Shown here: piece after piece, positions 25,051 through 36,595 of the stretch | Layout of the letters: each line of letters begins with the position of its first letter | Position numbering within the stretch: the stretch's first letter is position 1 | DNA from: Lycorma delicatula | Lineage: Eukaryota > Arthropoda > Insecta > Hemiptera > Fulgoridae | Reading direction: 5' to 3' | Assembly (NCBI RefSeq): GCF_047948215.1 | Contig: NC_134458.1 | Span: 145,157,036 to 145,221,035, forward strand | DNA length: 64,000 nucleotides | Translations under genes and position numbers: made by a program | Notes under the pieces: generated by a model | Seen by the model: only the letters and a program-made list of their open reading frames with translations | The model's database searches: none | Told to the model about the DNA's origin: nothing

Positions 25051-25999
25051 AAAAAGCACAGGAAGACAAAAAGTTACTCTTAACGAGGGTACGATAAAAC
25101 TGTCCAGAAATAGAAATATCTTCCAAAACGTTTACTTAAGTTTTCGACACAATTTTCTAAGCTAGAATGAAAAGAAATTATGTCAGCTATATACAAATAC
25201 TATTTTATTTTTGCTATATGCATATATTATTTATTACGTAATAACTACGCAAAATTGTCTAAAATCTGTAAACATGATTAATTTTGTTAAAGAAAATTTT
25301 TAATGTTATTTGGAATAAATTAACGTAATTTTAGCCGGAAAACTTAATGTAAATTTTTAAAACTGGATATCGCGTTTAGCCGTAACTGTTTAATAAAAAC
25401 GCGAGGAAACGATGTTCCATAAATCTGAATTAAAAAAGATCATTGCTTCGGGGGGAAACAACCTAAAGGAACTCAGAGCATGAATTTCATTGTATAAAAT
25501 ACAGGAAATGTGTATTTATGAAGAAATGGAAACCTGGATTTAAATTTTAATAAAATGTTTTATCAACTTGAACAAATTTTTTATACCAAAAATTTATTTT
25601 TGGATTAAAGTGGCAAAACTTTATTTCAGAATTTAAAATAATTTTTGGAATATTTTAAAAGGCATTTTTATCTTTTTTAATATTTTTGGAAAAGTATACG
25701 TATTCTACATTGCATTATTTCTCTTTTTTGAGAAATATCAATACCATTAAAATGACTTTAAAAAAAGAATGTTTATAAGATGTCGTTAAAATTTGAAATG
25801 GAATAATTTTGCTGCAATATTTGTTTGTTTTTTACAGAAAAATTTATTTTTACATTTATACATTTTAAAGTCTACTATCATAGAGAGAGAATAACTTTTT
25901 TCAGAAACTATAATCTATGTACAGACTATAAAAACGATATTACGACTGTAAATAATTGATAAATTTTTTAAAAATTTTATATTATCTTTAGATATATTA

Positions 26000-26063
<64 letters not shown>

Positions 26064-26601
26064 GATTATTATGATTATTATGATTATTATTATTATTATG
26101 ATTATTATTAAGATACTTTTGATTTAGTGGGATTATTTATTAATGTACTAGCCGATTATTTTGATTTGGCAGTTTAACATTTTTACGAGACTCACATTAA
26201 AAGACTATACACATTAAAATTTACTACAAAACAAATTATTTTAAGCAAAATTATGCTATGACTGAAATTTTAACAATATCTGTCTTTATTTAAGGTGACA
26301 GGATTTTCTGCCTAGACGTCAGTTGATATAGACGAAAAACAGCAGTTTGATTTGCATCCCTAGATGATAAAATACACTTATTGATGAAAAAATTGATTTT
26401 AATCCATTTTTCTTGAATTTTCTAATCAGTTCCAATTTAGTAACTGACAAGTTATTTATTACTTATTTATTTTACTCTTGGATTTGTAAGTAAATAACGA
26501 AAATGAGAAAGTATTTTGTTTTTTAAATCTTGTAAGTTTTAATGGGAATGCATGTACATTTTACTAAAATGTCCTTTGCCGATACCAAATAATAAATAAT
26601 G
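25051..26601. other. AT-rich intergenic DNA with long (ATT)n
   Basis: An (ATT)n microsatellite with ATG-containing variant units spans about 25996-26110. No gene was seen. Confidence 0.6.
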
Positions 26602-26641
26602 TAGATTGCTTAATGGTTTAATGTAACCATTAAGCAATCTA
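26602..26641. repeat. Perfect 17-bp hairpin
   Basis: TAGATTGCTTAATGGTT (26602-26618) is exactly complementary to 26625-26641, with a 6-base loop. No promoter or gene is adjacent. Confidence 0.9.
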
Positions 26642-26899
26642 ACTTAATGTAAAGTTTTATGTTCTATTAATAACAAATAATTATACCTTAACGTTTAATA
26701 TTTGTATATGTAAAATATTTAAGCGCTCAAATCAATCAATGAAAGATAGTTATTCAATTAGATTTGTAGTTAATAAACCAATTCATAATTATTTTTAAAG
26801 ATATTCTCCAGTAATTTTAGTAAATATTATGATTATTATTTTATATGAAATGATAGTCATCATATGAATAGATAAACGCTTTTATTCGATTACCCACCC

Positions 26900-27093
26900 G
26901 CTCTCTCTCTTTTTTCCTGTTTAGCCTCCTCTAACTACCGTTCAGATAATTCTTCAGAGGATGATATGTATGAGTGTAAATGAAGTGTAGTCTTGAGATG
27001 ACCATTCCTGAGATGTGTGGTTAATTGAAACCCAACCACCAAAGAACACCGGCATCCACGATCTAGTATTCAAATCCGTGTAAAAATAACTGG
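26900..27093 (-). mobile_element. SINE family A, 5'-truncated, with target-site duplication
   Basis: The body matches the minus strand of 51502-51791 (ACCCAACCACCAAAGAACAC, ATCTAGTATTCAAATCC). The A-rich 3' tail appears as T-rich DNA at 26911-26920. Flanking repeats TCGATTACCCACCC at 26886-26899 and 27094-27107 are identical, marking the insertion. The tRNA-like head is absent. Confidence 0.9.
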
Positions 27094-27107
27094 TCGATTA
27101 CCCACCC

Positions 27108-28059
27108 TGACTCGGTTTAGAACTTTAGCCCATATGTGCAAATTTTATGTTGCTATGTATTGTTTTTTTTTTTTTTTGAAACTGATTAAAGTACGCCATT
27201 TTTAATATCCGAACAAATCCAAAATCATGTGTTTTTTCCTTTATAAATGTTTTAGTTTTTTTATTTCAAAAATTGTACGAATACAATTACAGTCTGCCAT
27301 TATACGAATATCTGATTATTATTTAGGACGTAAGTAAAAATGGGTTTTCTTATATGAAATGAGTTTTTATATTAAATAATATATATATATATATTACAAA
27401 CAAAATTAATGTTTTAGTTTCACCTATTTCTAAAACGTATGATCTGCTAAGTTTATACCTAACAAATTTACCAAGTGTATAGGGTTACTTTCTTTCATAA
27501 TCTAGATTAATATCTACTGGCTAAACAAAAATAGAATACCGATCGCATTTTTTATTTATTAAAACTTTAATATTTTGGAGATTTAATCATCCTTATCGAG
27601 AAAAGAAGATAACAATAACTCCCTATTAGAGCAGGGAAAAATTTTCTGTTATGGGAAGGGTTATATGTATACTTTATTATAACTAAACAAAAAATTGTGA
27701 CTTGTGATTGGTTGGGACGTGCATGGTGTAAGCATCGTTAACTACTGCCAGATTAACTGCGTATCACGACTGCTCTAAGTTTGGTGTATTTCAATTGGCC
27801 GGGAACCACTGTATGTAATCAATACGTCCGTAGATCGAGAGACGTAATTTTTCATAGCTAGCGCTATCTACATATTATGTATACTTATATATATATATAC
27901 ACCAAAAATTAAGCGAACAATTTTGATGTCTTATTAGAAAAAAGTAACAGTCCTATTAATGAATGGTTATGCTCTCTCTTACAGGTAACTCATAAAATTT
28001 TCCTCGGCAAATATTAGGTAGCACTGTGGTTTCATATGAAACCATACACGTCAGTCGCC
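27108..28059. other. Intergenic DNA, nothing recognised
   Basis: The stretch includes a slightly GC-richer part near 27690-27870 with no recognisable coding or RNA signal. The outer part of the transposon at 28 kb may begin near 27900, but its terminal repeat was not found. Confidence 0.45.
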
Positions 28060-29079
28060 ATGAATCAACAGATGAAAGCACGAAGCGTAGAGAATTTTAT
28101 TGAAACAAATCAAACATACACGTTCGACGCAATTTTAGAACTCGGTGTAACTTAGAGCCACTCTCTAGAACAAGTATTCGTTCACTGTTTGATAAATTTA
28201 AAGAAACTGGCAGTGTTGAACGTAAGAAGGAAGCAGGCAGCTCTAGAACATGAGATGAAAAATTGGAGATCATTCGTCAATCTCTTGTTCGCAGCCCTCA
28301 GAAGTTAACAGGGAGTGCAGCGCGCGAATTAAATCTTCCGCGATCTACCATTCGAAGTTTTGAAGGAACGATTAAAATTTCATCCTTATAAATTATAAAT
28401 ATTGGAGCACATTATACCTACTACAAGATCACACTGCTAGAAAGGAATTTTCTGTGGAAATGATTGAAATAATTGTTGTCAAAAACGATGACTGTTACCG
28501 TAAAAATGTTATGTTCTGAGACGAGGCTACATTTCACGTATCTGGAAAAGTGGACGCTCTAAACGTTCGAGTGTAGGAATCAGAGAACCCACATGTTATA
28601 CTTGACCGTATAAGTGATAGCCCAAAAATTAATGTTGGCTGCGGACTCCTATACGATCGCGCGATTGGACCTTTTTTCTTTGCGGAAACGGCAGTTAACG
28701 CGAACGGCAGTTAACGCGAACGTCTATCTGAACTTGTTAGAGGGTTTCTTTACCCTCAGCTTGAAGAGTTACAACTCGAATCATATTTTAACAAGTTGGA
28801 GCGCCGCTACATTGGGGTTTATTAGTGCATGAATCCCTCAACAACACATTCCCAAATCGCTGGTTTGGACGTGATGGACCGATTGTCTGGCCATTTCGAA
28901 CACCGGATATAACTCTATGTGATTTTTTCCTATGGAGTTACAGCTAAGATAATGTATACAAAGTTTTTATAGTGCAAATTGACGACCTTAAGGAGAAGAT
29001 TGTTAACGTATTCGAGCTCATACATGTGGATATATTACAACGAACATCAAGTGAAGTATTAAAATATCGATTAATGTAA
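28060..29079 (+). pseudogene. Tc1/mariner-superfamily (IS630-like) transposase, degraded
   Basis: The likely start is the ATG at 28060 (MNQQMKARSVENFIE, a helix-turn-helix N-terminus). Recognisable blocks follow: LEIIRQSLVRSPQKLTGSA with AARELNLPRSTIRS (about 28264-28355), DEATFHVSGKV (about 28519-28551), SPKINV and IGPFFFAE (about 28620-28685), YPQLEEL, then TPDITLCDFFLW (about 28900-28935). The second catalytic position, normally QQDGAPPH, reads QQVGAPLH because of GTT at 28795-28797. The codon before the first DE is TGA. A 16-bp tandem duplication (28690-28721) shifts the frame. Terminal inverted repeats were not identified. The element is inactive; the subfamily is not assigned. Confidence 0.8.
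28690..28721. repeat. 16-bp tandem duplication in transposase pseudogene
   Basis: GGCAGTTAACGCGAAC occurs twice head to tail (28690-28705 and 28706-28721). Sixteen is not a multiple of three, so it frameshifts the reading frame. It is a typical replication-slippage lesion. Confidence 0.9.
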
Positions 29080-32000
29080 AAAATCTCTCAGTAAGAACCG
29101 AATCATCAATTTCAACACATTCATGCACTTCATCCATAAATTTTTTTGGATAAAAAATATTAATCTACAGTTTCTGTTCTTAAATTAAAAGATTCACTTT
29201 CGACATTATCATTGATGGTAAAAAGAACAAAAAAGATTAAATTCCGTTTGATCATGTACAAAATAGAGGGGAAACATGATTAAAACACGTTAATTTTTAA
29301 ATAAAGTAATTTTTTATAAATTATTATTATTTTTATAAATAAGTAAGTTTTTCATTATTATTTTTTTTATAAATAAGAAATTATTTTTGGTATCTTTAAA
29401 AGCAAATATTTTAAATTGAATTTTTTTCACATATCAAATAATTACACAAACAAGACAAACCTTTATTCACGATTATAAATTTCTGTTGGTGACAGTCAGA
29501 AAAATAAATAGATTTCAAACACTCTTGATTAACATGAGAAAAAAGTTTGTGTAATATCTCTAATTTTTAAAAATTTCATCAGTTTGATTTATAAAAAAAG
29601 AACTGCGACGGTAGGTGGGTTATATTTGTTTTAAGCAGAACTCCAGCCAAGTAAAATACCACTCGAAATTCATTTTAACTTTTGAGTATAGTATAGAAAA
29701 AAAAAAGATTTTTTTTTAATTTTAATATCACATAAAAGGGCGGAAAAAGTGTTTTACTCACAGGAAAAACCTGTCAAAGGAAATAAAAAAGAATGATATT
29801 TTGCACTTACAACGTTTTAAATTAGCTTCACTTCTTCATGCTGCTTACAAAAAATAAAACTTTACGTAAATATACTTGTAAAGAGGACAATTAAAAAAAA
29901 GCAATGGTATATATAAAACAAATCGCATAACTTATTTCTTTTTAAATTTTAATTCAACAACAGCTTTAAATGTGCGTGTCTGCAGCAGTAGTATTCATAG
30001 CAGTGATACAGAGAAAAACTTCTATTTAAGAATTTTTTTTGAGAAATTTGTTAAAATATTTGTTTTTTACGCTAAGCTAATTACAAGTCTTTCAACCACT
30101 TGAATTTTGAAACCTAATATAATTAAGACTATCTTCTGTAACAGTCAAATCATTGTGTTTGTTAATCAGTCCCATTATATTTATATGTCTAAATAATCTT
30201 GTGATTGGTTTACCTCCAAATATGGACCATATAAAAAAGGTTTTACCACAAAACGTATTGGATATCCCCATAAAGTAAAGATATTTTATTATATAATCAC
30301 ATCAAGTAATTTGCTAAAAGAAATCCAGAGCCAATACCATGAATAAATCCAAAGCAGGTCACAGCTGTTTTATGATTTGATTAGTATGTGTAGAGTAAAA
30401 ATTTAGACATATATTGAAGTGAAACTTTACTGATAGTTTCCATTTTAATCAATAGATTAAGATGGAAAAAGGCTGATAAGCCTTCTCATTCCTATATAAG
30501 ATATAATTTTTGAAATCCACAGGAAAACTATAATTAATTTTTCACTATCGGTTACATTGTTAATTAATTTTGCTTACGTTTGGTAAATTTTTCAGTTATA
30601 TCTCGTGCTAATTCAAGTATTATTAGTTGAGGATTAACTATTACAAATATTTCTACAGATATATTGTTGAAGATTTTGAGAGCCAAGTAAATTGTCCTGA
30701 TTTAATCATAGAAGTTGATAGCCACCTTTTCAAAGGAACTAAGATATAGCAAATATATGAGAATAAATGCCAAAAAACTCGTTTGCATTTGTATTCAGAC
30801 TTGATATTACAATTTAAATAAATGAAATATTTACTTAAAATATTAAAATATATAATGCATTAATTCAAAGAGTGCAAAGTATCTGTAAGCTATGCGTTAT
30901 AATATACTTATTTTTAGCTTATGAAATTTAATCAAAAAATTACGGATAAAAATGTTCTAAGATGAAAAAATTGAATAAATATACAAAAATTCACTCACTT
31001 ACTAAACTACTTTGTCCTTTGTTGATAATAAGTTTAATAATAAATCTTTTACTGTATTATTATTCTATAAATAAATAAATAATCTACCCCCGACTATTGT
31101 TACTAATAACCCTCGAAATCTTTCACTACCCTTAACTTATTAATTAACCCTAGATCCTAAGTACCATCTCCTTTTAAATAAGAAAAATATTGAAAATTAT
31201 TCACGTTTTTACTATTTATAAAAACGTTTCATACAATTTCAATTTAAGATAATTAAAAAATCTGAAACCCACTAATCGAGATAGATCTATTCTTTAATAT
31301 ATCCTCACCCCGCTTTGGAATTTTTCAAAAATTTTAATATAATCAAACAACATAATACAAAATTCCAAAATTAATTTCAAAATTTGCAATATATATTATA
31401 TGTATTCTTAGAGAAAGCTTATAATATATATCTACCTTCAAATTAGCCCAGGTGTAAATAAAAATAATTTTTAATTAAACTTTTTTTTCAGAGATGCAAG
31501 GCTTCAAGGAATACAATAATTTCGAATTGATCACTTTTTAACTTAAATTTCAATACTCTTCTACTGTTATAAATAATACTAAGATAGTCGAGAAAGTAAA
31601 CCCCATTTACTCGTTATATACCGTTGGGAATTAAACGGAGAGTTGATTAGAAACGAGATTCATTGAAAAATGAGTAATTTCTCAGAATAAGGTTCCATGT
31701 CTCACTAAGTTAAACGCTAAATATGATCATATTTTCGTCTAATTATACTGGATCAATTTTTTTTTATATCTATAAACGTGTAAATAAAAACGTATTCCTA
31801 ACGAAAAAGAGTTTTTTTTTCAGCCGAAGTATAGCCAAGTATTTCAGCCAGAAAAATTAACGTTAAAATGTTCTTTAAATAAGATAAGAAACAAATTATA
31901 AAAAAACAAAAACAAAAATTTTACGGTTTTAAAAACTAAACTTACAGGCATAGGTTTCTTTTGGATGATCTTTTTTTAATTACTTACTACTAATTTTTTC

Positions 32001-32939
32001 AGACAACTGTAGACATTAAAGAAAAACAGATTATTAAATATATTTTGTGATTTTTATTAAAAAAAAACTTTACTGAAGACTATAAACAGAAACCGTTTAT
32101 TTAATATTTTGATGCAGTGGATTTAACAAAATTTTATGCAATATATTTACTTTTGTATGCGTCAAATGCAATAATTACGAATAGTAACATAATAAATACT
32201 TTATTTAGTAGTTATTTTGATTTTTATTACAAAAATAATATCAGAAAATATTATTTTATATCAAATTATATTCTAATGAAAGGTCGTAATAACAAAATTT
32301 TTCTTAGAATTTCGCTAAACTCTACATCTTTCAATTGACATAGATAAAACCAGAAGAAATATTTTTATTTGTTTTCAGTTAAATTACTGTTTCTGAACAA
32401 TTCATTTAATATTACTACTGAAATAAATTTTGCTTTAAGAAATAAAATAAAAGTGAATACAAAATAATAACGTAATACGATTATAATTCTTTACGAGTTA
32501 ATTAATTTTTTTCAGATATTTGAATAAACAATAAAAAAATGAAAATTTATAATAAGTATGTAACATTATTTGGGTTAACTTTTTTTTTAATTTTGGTTTT
32601 TTTTTTCAAACATAGATAAGCCTAGAAAAATGGACCTACTATGAAAATTTCTGTTACCAAGGAGTGCAAAGCCTTGAAGTAAACTGCATCTAATGATCAG
32701 AAAATTTACTGGGTGCTCCGATATAACTATAGAATGTTATAATATAGTGATGTATGTAAGTGTACGTGCACTGTTCCGGGAGATATGTATGCAATTCAAT
32801 AAAGATAATATTTATGGAACTATTAATGATGAAAAACTATAAAAAGGCCGCAGTTTTACACGTTTCAAAGGTAACATTTTCCAACTCATTACTTAGAAAT
32901 TATTGTTGGGTAAAATTACCAAATTCATTAAAATATCAC
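29080..32939. other. AT-rich intergenic DNA, nothing recognised
   Basis: About 3.9 kb of A/T-rich DNA. The open frame at 32117-32338 has extreme AT-driven composition and no domain. Confidence 0.6.
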
Positions 32940-33189
32940 AATTTGTTCATAAGATATAAATATTACCCATATATAAATATATCACCCATCTACTGCTATT
33001 GCAATGCGGTTGACGATGCCGAACACACTATTTTCGTGTGCATCGTATAAATGCAGGACTGATGCATACCCGACCGGAGCAGCTCTTAGAGTGGCTCTTG
33101 GCTATGTCCGGAAACTGGCATAATTTTGCAATATTTGCAAGAGCAGTCCTCAGAATAAAAGAAGATGATGCAAGACGACTGGGATACTG
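32940..33189 (+). pseudogene. R1-clade non-LTR retrotransposon, ORF2 C-terminal fragment
   Basis: The reading frame through 33050 ends with SPIYCYCNAVDDAEHTIFVC, matching the C..C...D.AEH..F.C zinc-finger-like motif at the C-terminus of R1-type ORF2. After a frameshift near 33045-33065, the frame starting at MHTRPEQLLEWLLAMSGNW runs to the stop at 33187-33189 (ARRLGY), the usual R1-type ending. Upstream polymerase domains are absent. R1-clade elements occur in arthropods, some targeting 28S rDNA; this copy is a 5'-truncated fragment in AT-rich DNA. Confidence 0.75.
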
Positions 33190-33515
33190 AGGGTTTTAGT
33201 TTATAGCAGGACAGGGCGGACAGTCCCATTCCTGAGGGCTCACATGCCCTGGTGTGTGGGTTCCCGTGACGGAGCGGGGACTCCTGGGATCCGTTAAGTG
33301 TGAATTAATGAAAAGACCGAGACCCGGCCGGTGGTGTGGGTTCCCGGATACGTTTCGGCTGCTTCGGCTCCTGCGCTGTCGGTTTGAGACAGAGACCCGG
33401 TCTCCGGCGGGGGGGGGGGGTGGCTGGGAACGGCATAGCCGGGCCTGGTTTCTTCCGTCGGAGATTACAGGCAGGCAATTAAAAGATCCGGAAAAAAAAA
33501 AGAGGAAAAAAGTAA
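33190..33515 (+). mobile_element. GC-rich 3' untranslated region and A tail of the R1-clade fragment
   Basis: The segment follows the R1-type stop and is strikingly GC-rich, including a G run near 33410-33420. It ends in GATCCGG and an A-rich tract (33494-33510). Position and tail fit the retrotransposon 3' end. Open frames here on both strands are compositional. Confidence 0.6.
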
Positions 33516-34039
33516 TTTTTATTTTTATATTCTGAATAAGTCTCTTAAGTTTGGCAAATATTTTCTGGAGCATTTTGTATGTAATATTCAAAAATTAGTT
33601 AAATTTTAAATGGAAGTACTTTATTTATCAGATTTGCCTCAGGCTATAATTGCCTAATTACCATTAATGATTACTACATCAAAGAAGAAAGATACTTTTA
33701 ATTGTTTATGTAGACCATAAAAGTTTCTCAGTTAAAAGATTTTCTCCTGTACTTTATTAAAGAACAAAATTATGAAGAGAATACCAATGGATTTCTACTG
33801 GTATCCCTGTATAAAAATATTTTTTTTTCTACGTGAAACAAAAAATAAATCTGTCAATTCGGTTGAAGAGTAAATTTTAAACATGTATAAAATTGAAATA
33901 TATATGCGGGAGAACTTCCTCCATTTTGGAATTTAAAATGAGAAGTCATGATTTTTTTTTAATTTTCTATTCCTAATATGTACTTTTTAATCTGTTAACT
34001 TCTGAACATTAAGCAACCCCACGGCCCAACGATATGAGA
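33516..34039. other. AT-rich intergenic DNA, nothing recognised
   Basis: No feature identified. Confidence 0.5.
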
Positions 34040-34265
34040 ACGAGGTATAATCTTGTACAGATTCATGTCGAACATTCCTGAAATGTGTATTTAATTAAAT
34101 CCCAATCATCCGAGTACACCCGCGTCCAATATTTAATACTCAAATTCGTATAAATGTAATTTAATTTTACTAGTACTTGAATATGAGAAACTTTGACTTG
34201 AAAATCAACTATTTAACAGCAGATTTGCGATGATTTTACATCTATACCAACTCGATGGGTTAACA
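34040..34265 (-). mobile_element. SINE family A, diverged
   Basis: On the minus strand it matches the tRNA-like head (AACCCATCGAGTTGGTATAG) through the body (TCCCAATCATCCGAG, CCAATATTTAATACTCAAAT on +) of the 51502 copy. The distal 3' end is replaced or lost. Many differences indicate an old copy; no target-site duplication found. Confidence 0.6.
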
Positions 34266-35119
34266 TTATTAGTTAAATAAGTAAAGTAACATTTTTGATA
34301 AATTATGATTTCTTAGACAGTTACGCAGAAATTATTTCTCATAATAACAGAATGAAAATACTTATCAGAAAACAAATCACCAAAATATCACGATTAAAAA
34401 GGAACGGATGTGAACTTTACTCTCAAAATCGATTAGATTTAAGCTGTCAATAGTTTTACAAAATTATTATTATTAGAGCGGAAAGGATAAAAATGTCAAG
34501 TGATAAAACGTGTACAGGATTAAATATGCATAAATAATTTTAAAAAACCGTTCTAGAGAATGATTACTTTGACATTTCCATAAAACTTCCAACGTACCTC
34601 ATACCAGTAAAAACCCATTCATTGATCCTATAAGTATAACGCCATTCCTTTCACATTTTAGATGTGGTAGTGTCAGTCTGATGTGGATTAGTGAATCTAC
34701 AAAAGGAATATTTATACAGTTTGGTTGTTAAAAAATATAATGTACGTGGATTCTCAATTAACTAATCGTATTATTTGAATTATTTAAGTAATTTAAAATA
34801 AATATTGTACAGGTAAAATGAATTACGCTAATTTTATTAAACCGGGGTAAAATAGCGATTTTTTTTGGTCTACATTTTACAATAAAAAAATCGTAAAAAT
34901 TTAACATTGAACCTGTGGGACAACAAATTTAAAACTTCATTAATACAATTAAAGATATATACAGACGCATTTAACGTATTCTGTATATCCTGACTGGCCA
35001 TTTCATCTTACAAAATGCTGAAAATGTGATTAATTTTTTTTTTTAAATGTGGCGAATTTAATAATTACCTCCTATGCTGGAGAATAATATATATAATTTG
35101 TATATTTAACGTTAATTAG
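34266..35119. other. AT-rich intergenic DNA, nothing recognised
   Basis: No feature identified. Confidence 0.5.
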
Positions 35120-35405
35120 ACGGGGTTAGCGAGCGAAGCAAGCGTACGTTATGATTGACTTAAATTTAAACGTCCTTTTTTACAAGGGTTTCTCCTAATC
35201 TATTTACTTAGATTGGTATTGGGTGATTTTTTTTAAATTTCTAGTTATCGTTTCGACCCCTACCAGACCTTATCTGGGGTTTTCGACATATACCGGCGAA
35301 GGTCCGAATAAACAAATATTTCGGTCTTTCACCGAGGTATTTTGTATGTGTCGACATTCACTGTTGAATATTGATATTTGCCAGATATCGATCTTTCATG
35401 GTAAC

Positions 35406-35447
<42 letters not shown>
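35120..35447. repeat. GC-richer patch ending in (TA)n
   Basis: Begins with GGGGTTAGCGAGCGAAGCAA and continues with a GC-richer segment before a (TA)n run at 35409-35447. The GCGAGCGAAGC motif is reminiscent of repeat termini, but no partner end was found. The open frame at 35223-35534 crosses the microsatellite and is not a credible gene. Confidence 0.3.
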
Positions 35448-35450
<3 letters not shown>

Positions 35451-35869
35451 TTAAATAAATTAAAAATATTGAGAAAAAAGGATTATTTTATATACAAATA
35501 CTGTAAACAAAATTGTCACTCGCACGCTCTTTAATTATCCTATGTCAGTATTATTCTATATTAAACACCAATGTTTTTTTTTTGGCAATCGTGTTTTTTT
35601 TAATTTTTTTATATTTATCTCTAGTTTTACATTGTTTCTCCATAATTATTTATTTAATAATATCTGTGAGTATTAACAATCAATGAATGATAAAAAAAAT
35701 TTACAAAATCAAAAAAGAAAGAATACTGTACCCACCATCATCCCTTTAATATTAAACATTTATAACAAATAACTTTCTAAATTATGAATAAAAAATGACT
35801 GAATTACGTCATTCGTTGTGTTGATTAGATCCAATCTACCAATCTGCCAAATAGTCCAATCTTCTGAAG

Positions 35870-36240
35870 GGAAGATGGACCCATAAACTGATCCCAGACC
35901 TCCCGAGCTGGCTGGATGGCAAACACGGGAATCTTGGTACGAATTAACAGTGTTCTTTACCGTACACGGGTGTTTCAAGGTATACTTGTGAGCGTGGACG
36001 TTGAGATCCTCTGCAGAATGCGACTATTTCCGAGGAAGTGATACCACAGAATACAGTATTTCTGTGCGATCAGTTCTTGCAGCATAGGAAAGCATACTGG
36101 AGGGATTTAGCATGCGTCCCCAGATAAGATCATCGGGACTATGCTGCGGACCAAACGGATGTGGCACGCGGTATCCGAGATCTCGGTCAAGATGCACATT
36201 ACCGTGGTACGAAGATGGCGGAAAACGTACAGGGATGAAT
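35870..36240 (+). pseudogene. R1-clade non-LTR retrotransposon, second C-terminal fragment
   Basis: Translation in shifting frames gives WTHKLIPDLPSWLDGKHGN, then YELTVFFTVHGCFKVYL, the diverged LTQ.LTGHG.F..YL motif of R1-type ORF2. A long frame follows with NTVFLCDQFLQHRKAYWRDL, matching the ...H.VF.C..F...R..L part of the terminal Cys/His region. It terminates near 36237 (stop) after an internal TAA at about 36125. The Cys/His motif has lost residues. Fragment only; same orientation as the R1-clade fragment at 32.9 kb, but different in sequence. Confidence 0.7.
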
Positions 36241-36462
36241 AATTCCCTCTGACTTTTCTTTGGAGTTGTGTTGATATTAAAGCAGGTTCAGCCTTAAGGT
36301 GGAGATATTGAGAAAATAAGAAGCTATTTTGGTTAGAAGATTATGCAGTATAAATGTATGAATATTTACAGCATTAGCAGAAAACTAATTTTGTAGTGTT
36401 TGTGGTTATAATAATTATCATTTATTCATTTACTGACATAGTAACAACAGGCTTACGCCCAT

Positions 36463-36595
36463 TTTCAGTTAATTATGGATAATAACGAATTTTGTAGCGT
36501 CTGAAAAATGCCATGCCTGACCGGGTTTCGAATTCGAGATTTCCGAATGAAAGATTTAGATGCCATTCCGCCAAGTAGTTTGGCAATAATTAATA
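36463..36595 (-). mobile_element. tRNA-derived SINE, family B head
   Basis: The + strand shows AAAAATGCCATGCCTGACCG and GGGTTTCGAATTCGAGATT, the complement of the B box plus the GGTCAGGCATGGC linker found at 38829-38996. The 3' tail (left side) differs from the 38.8 kb copy. No secure target-site duplication. Confidence 0.6.

Noticed and set aside
25996..26110. Regularly repeated unit resembling an array (CRISPR or satellite)
   Set aside because: It is a simple (ATT)n microsatellite with point variants and no spacers.
33196..33591. 131-aa Pro/Ser-rich minus-strand frame and its + partner
   Set aside because: They read through the GC-rich 3' untranslated tail of an R1-clade fragment, including homopolymers. 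No domain is present.
35223..35534. 103-aa + strand frame
   Set aside because: Runs through a (TA)n tract and has no recognisable domain.
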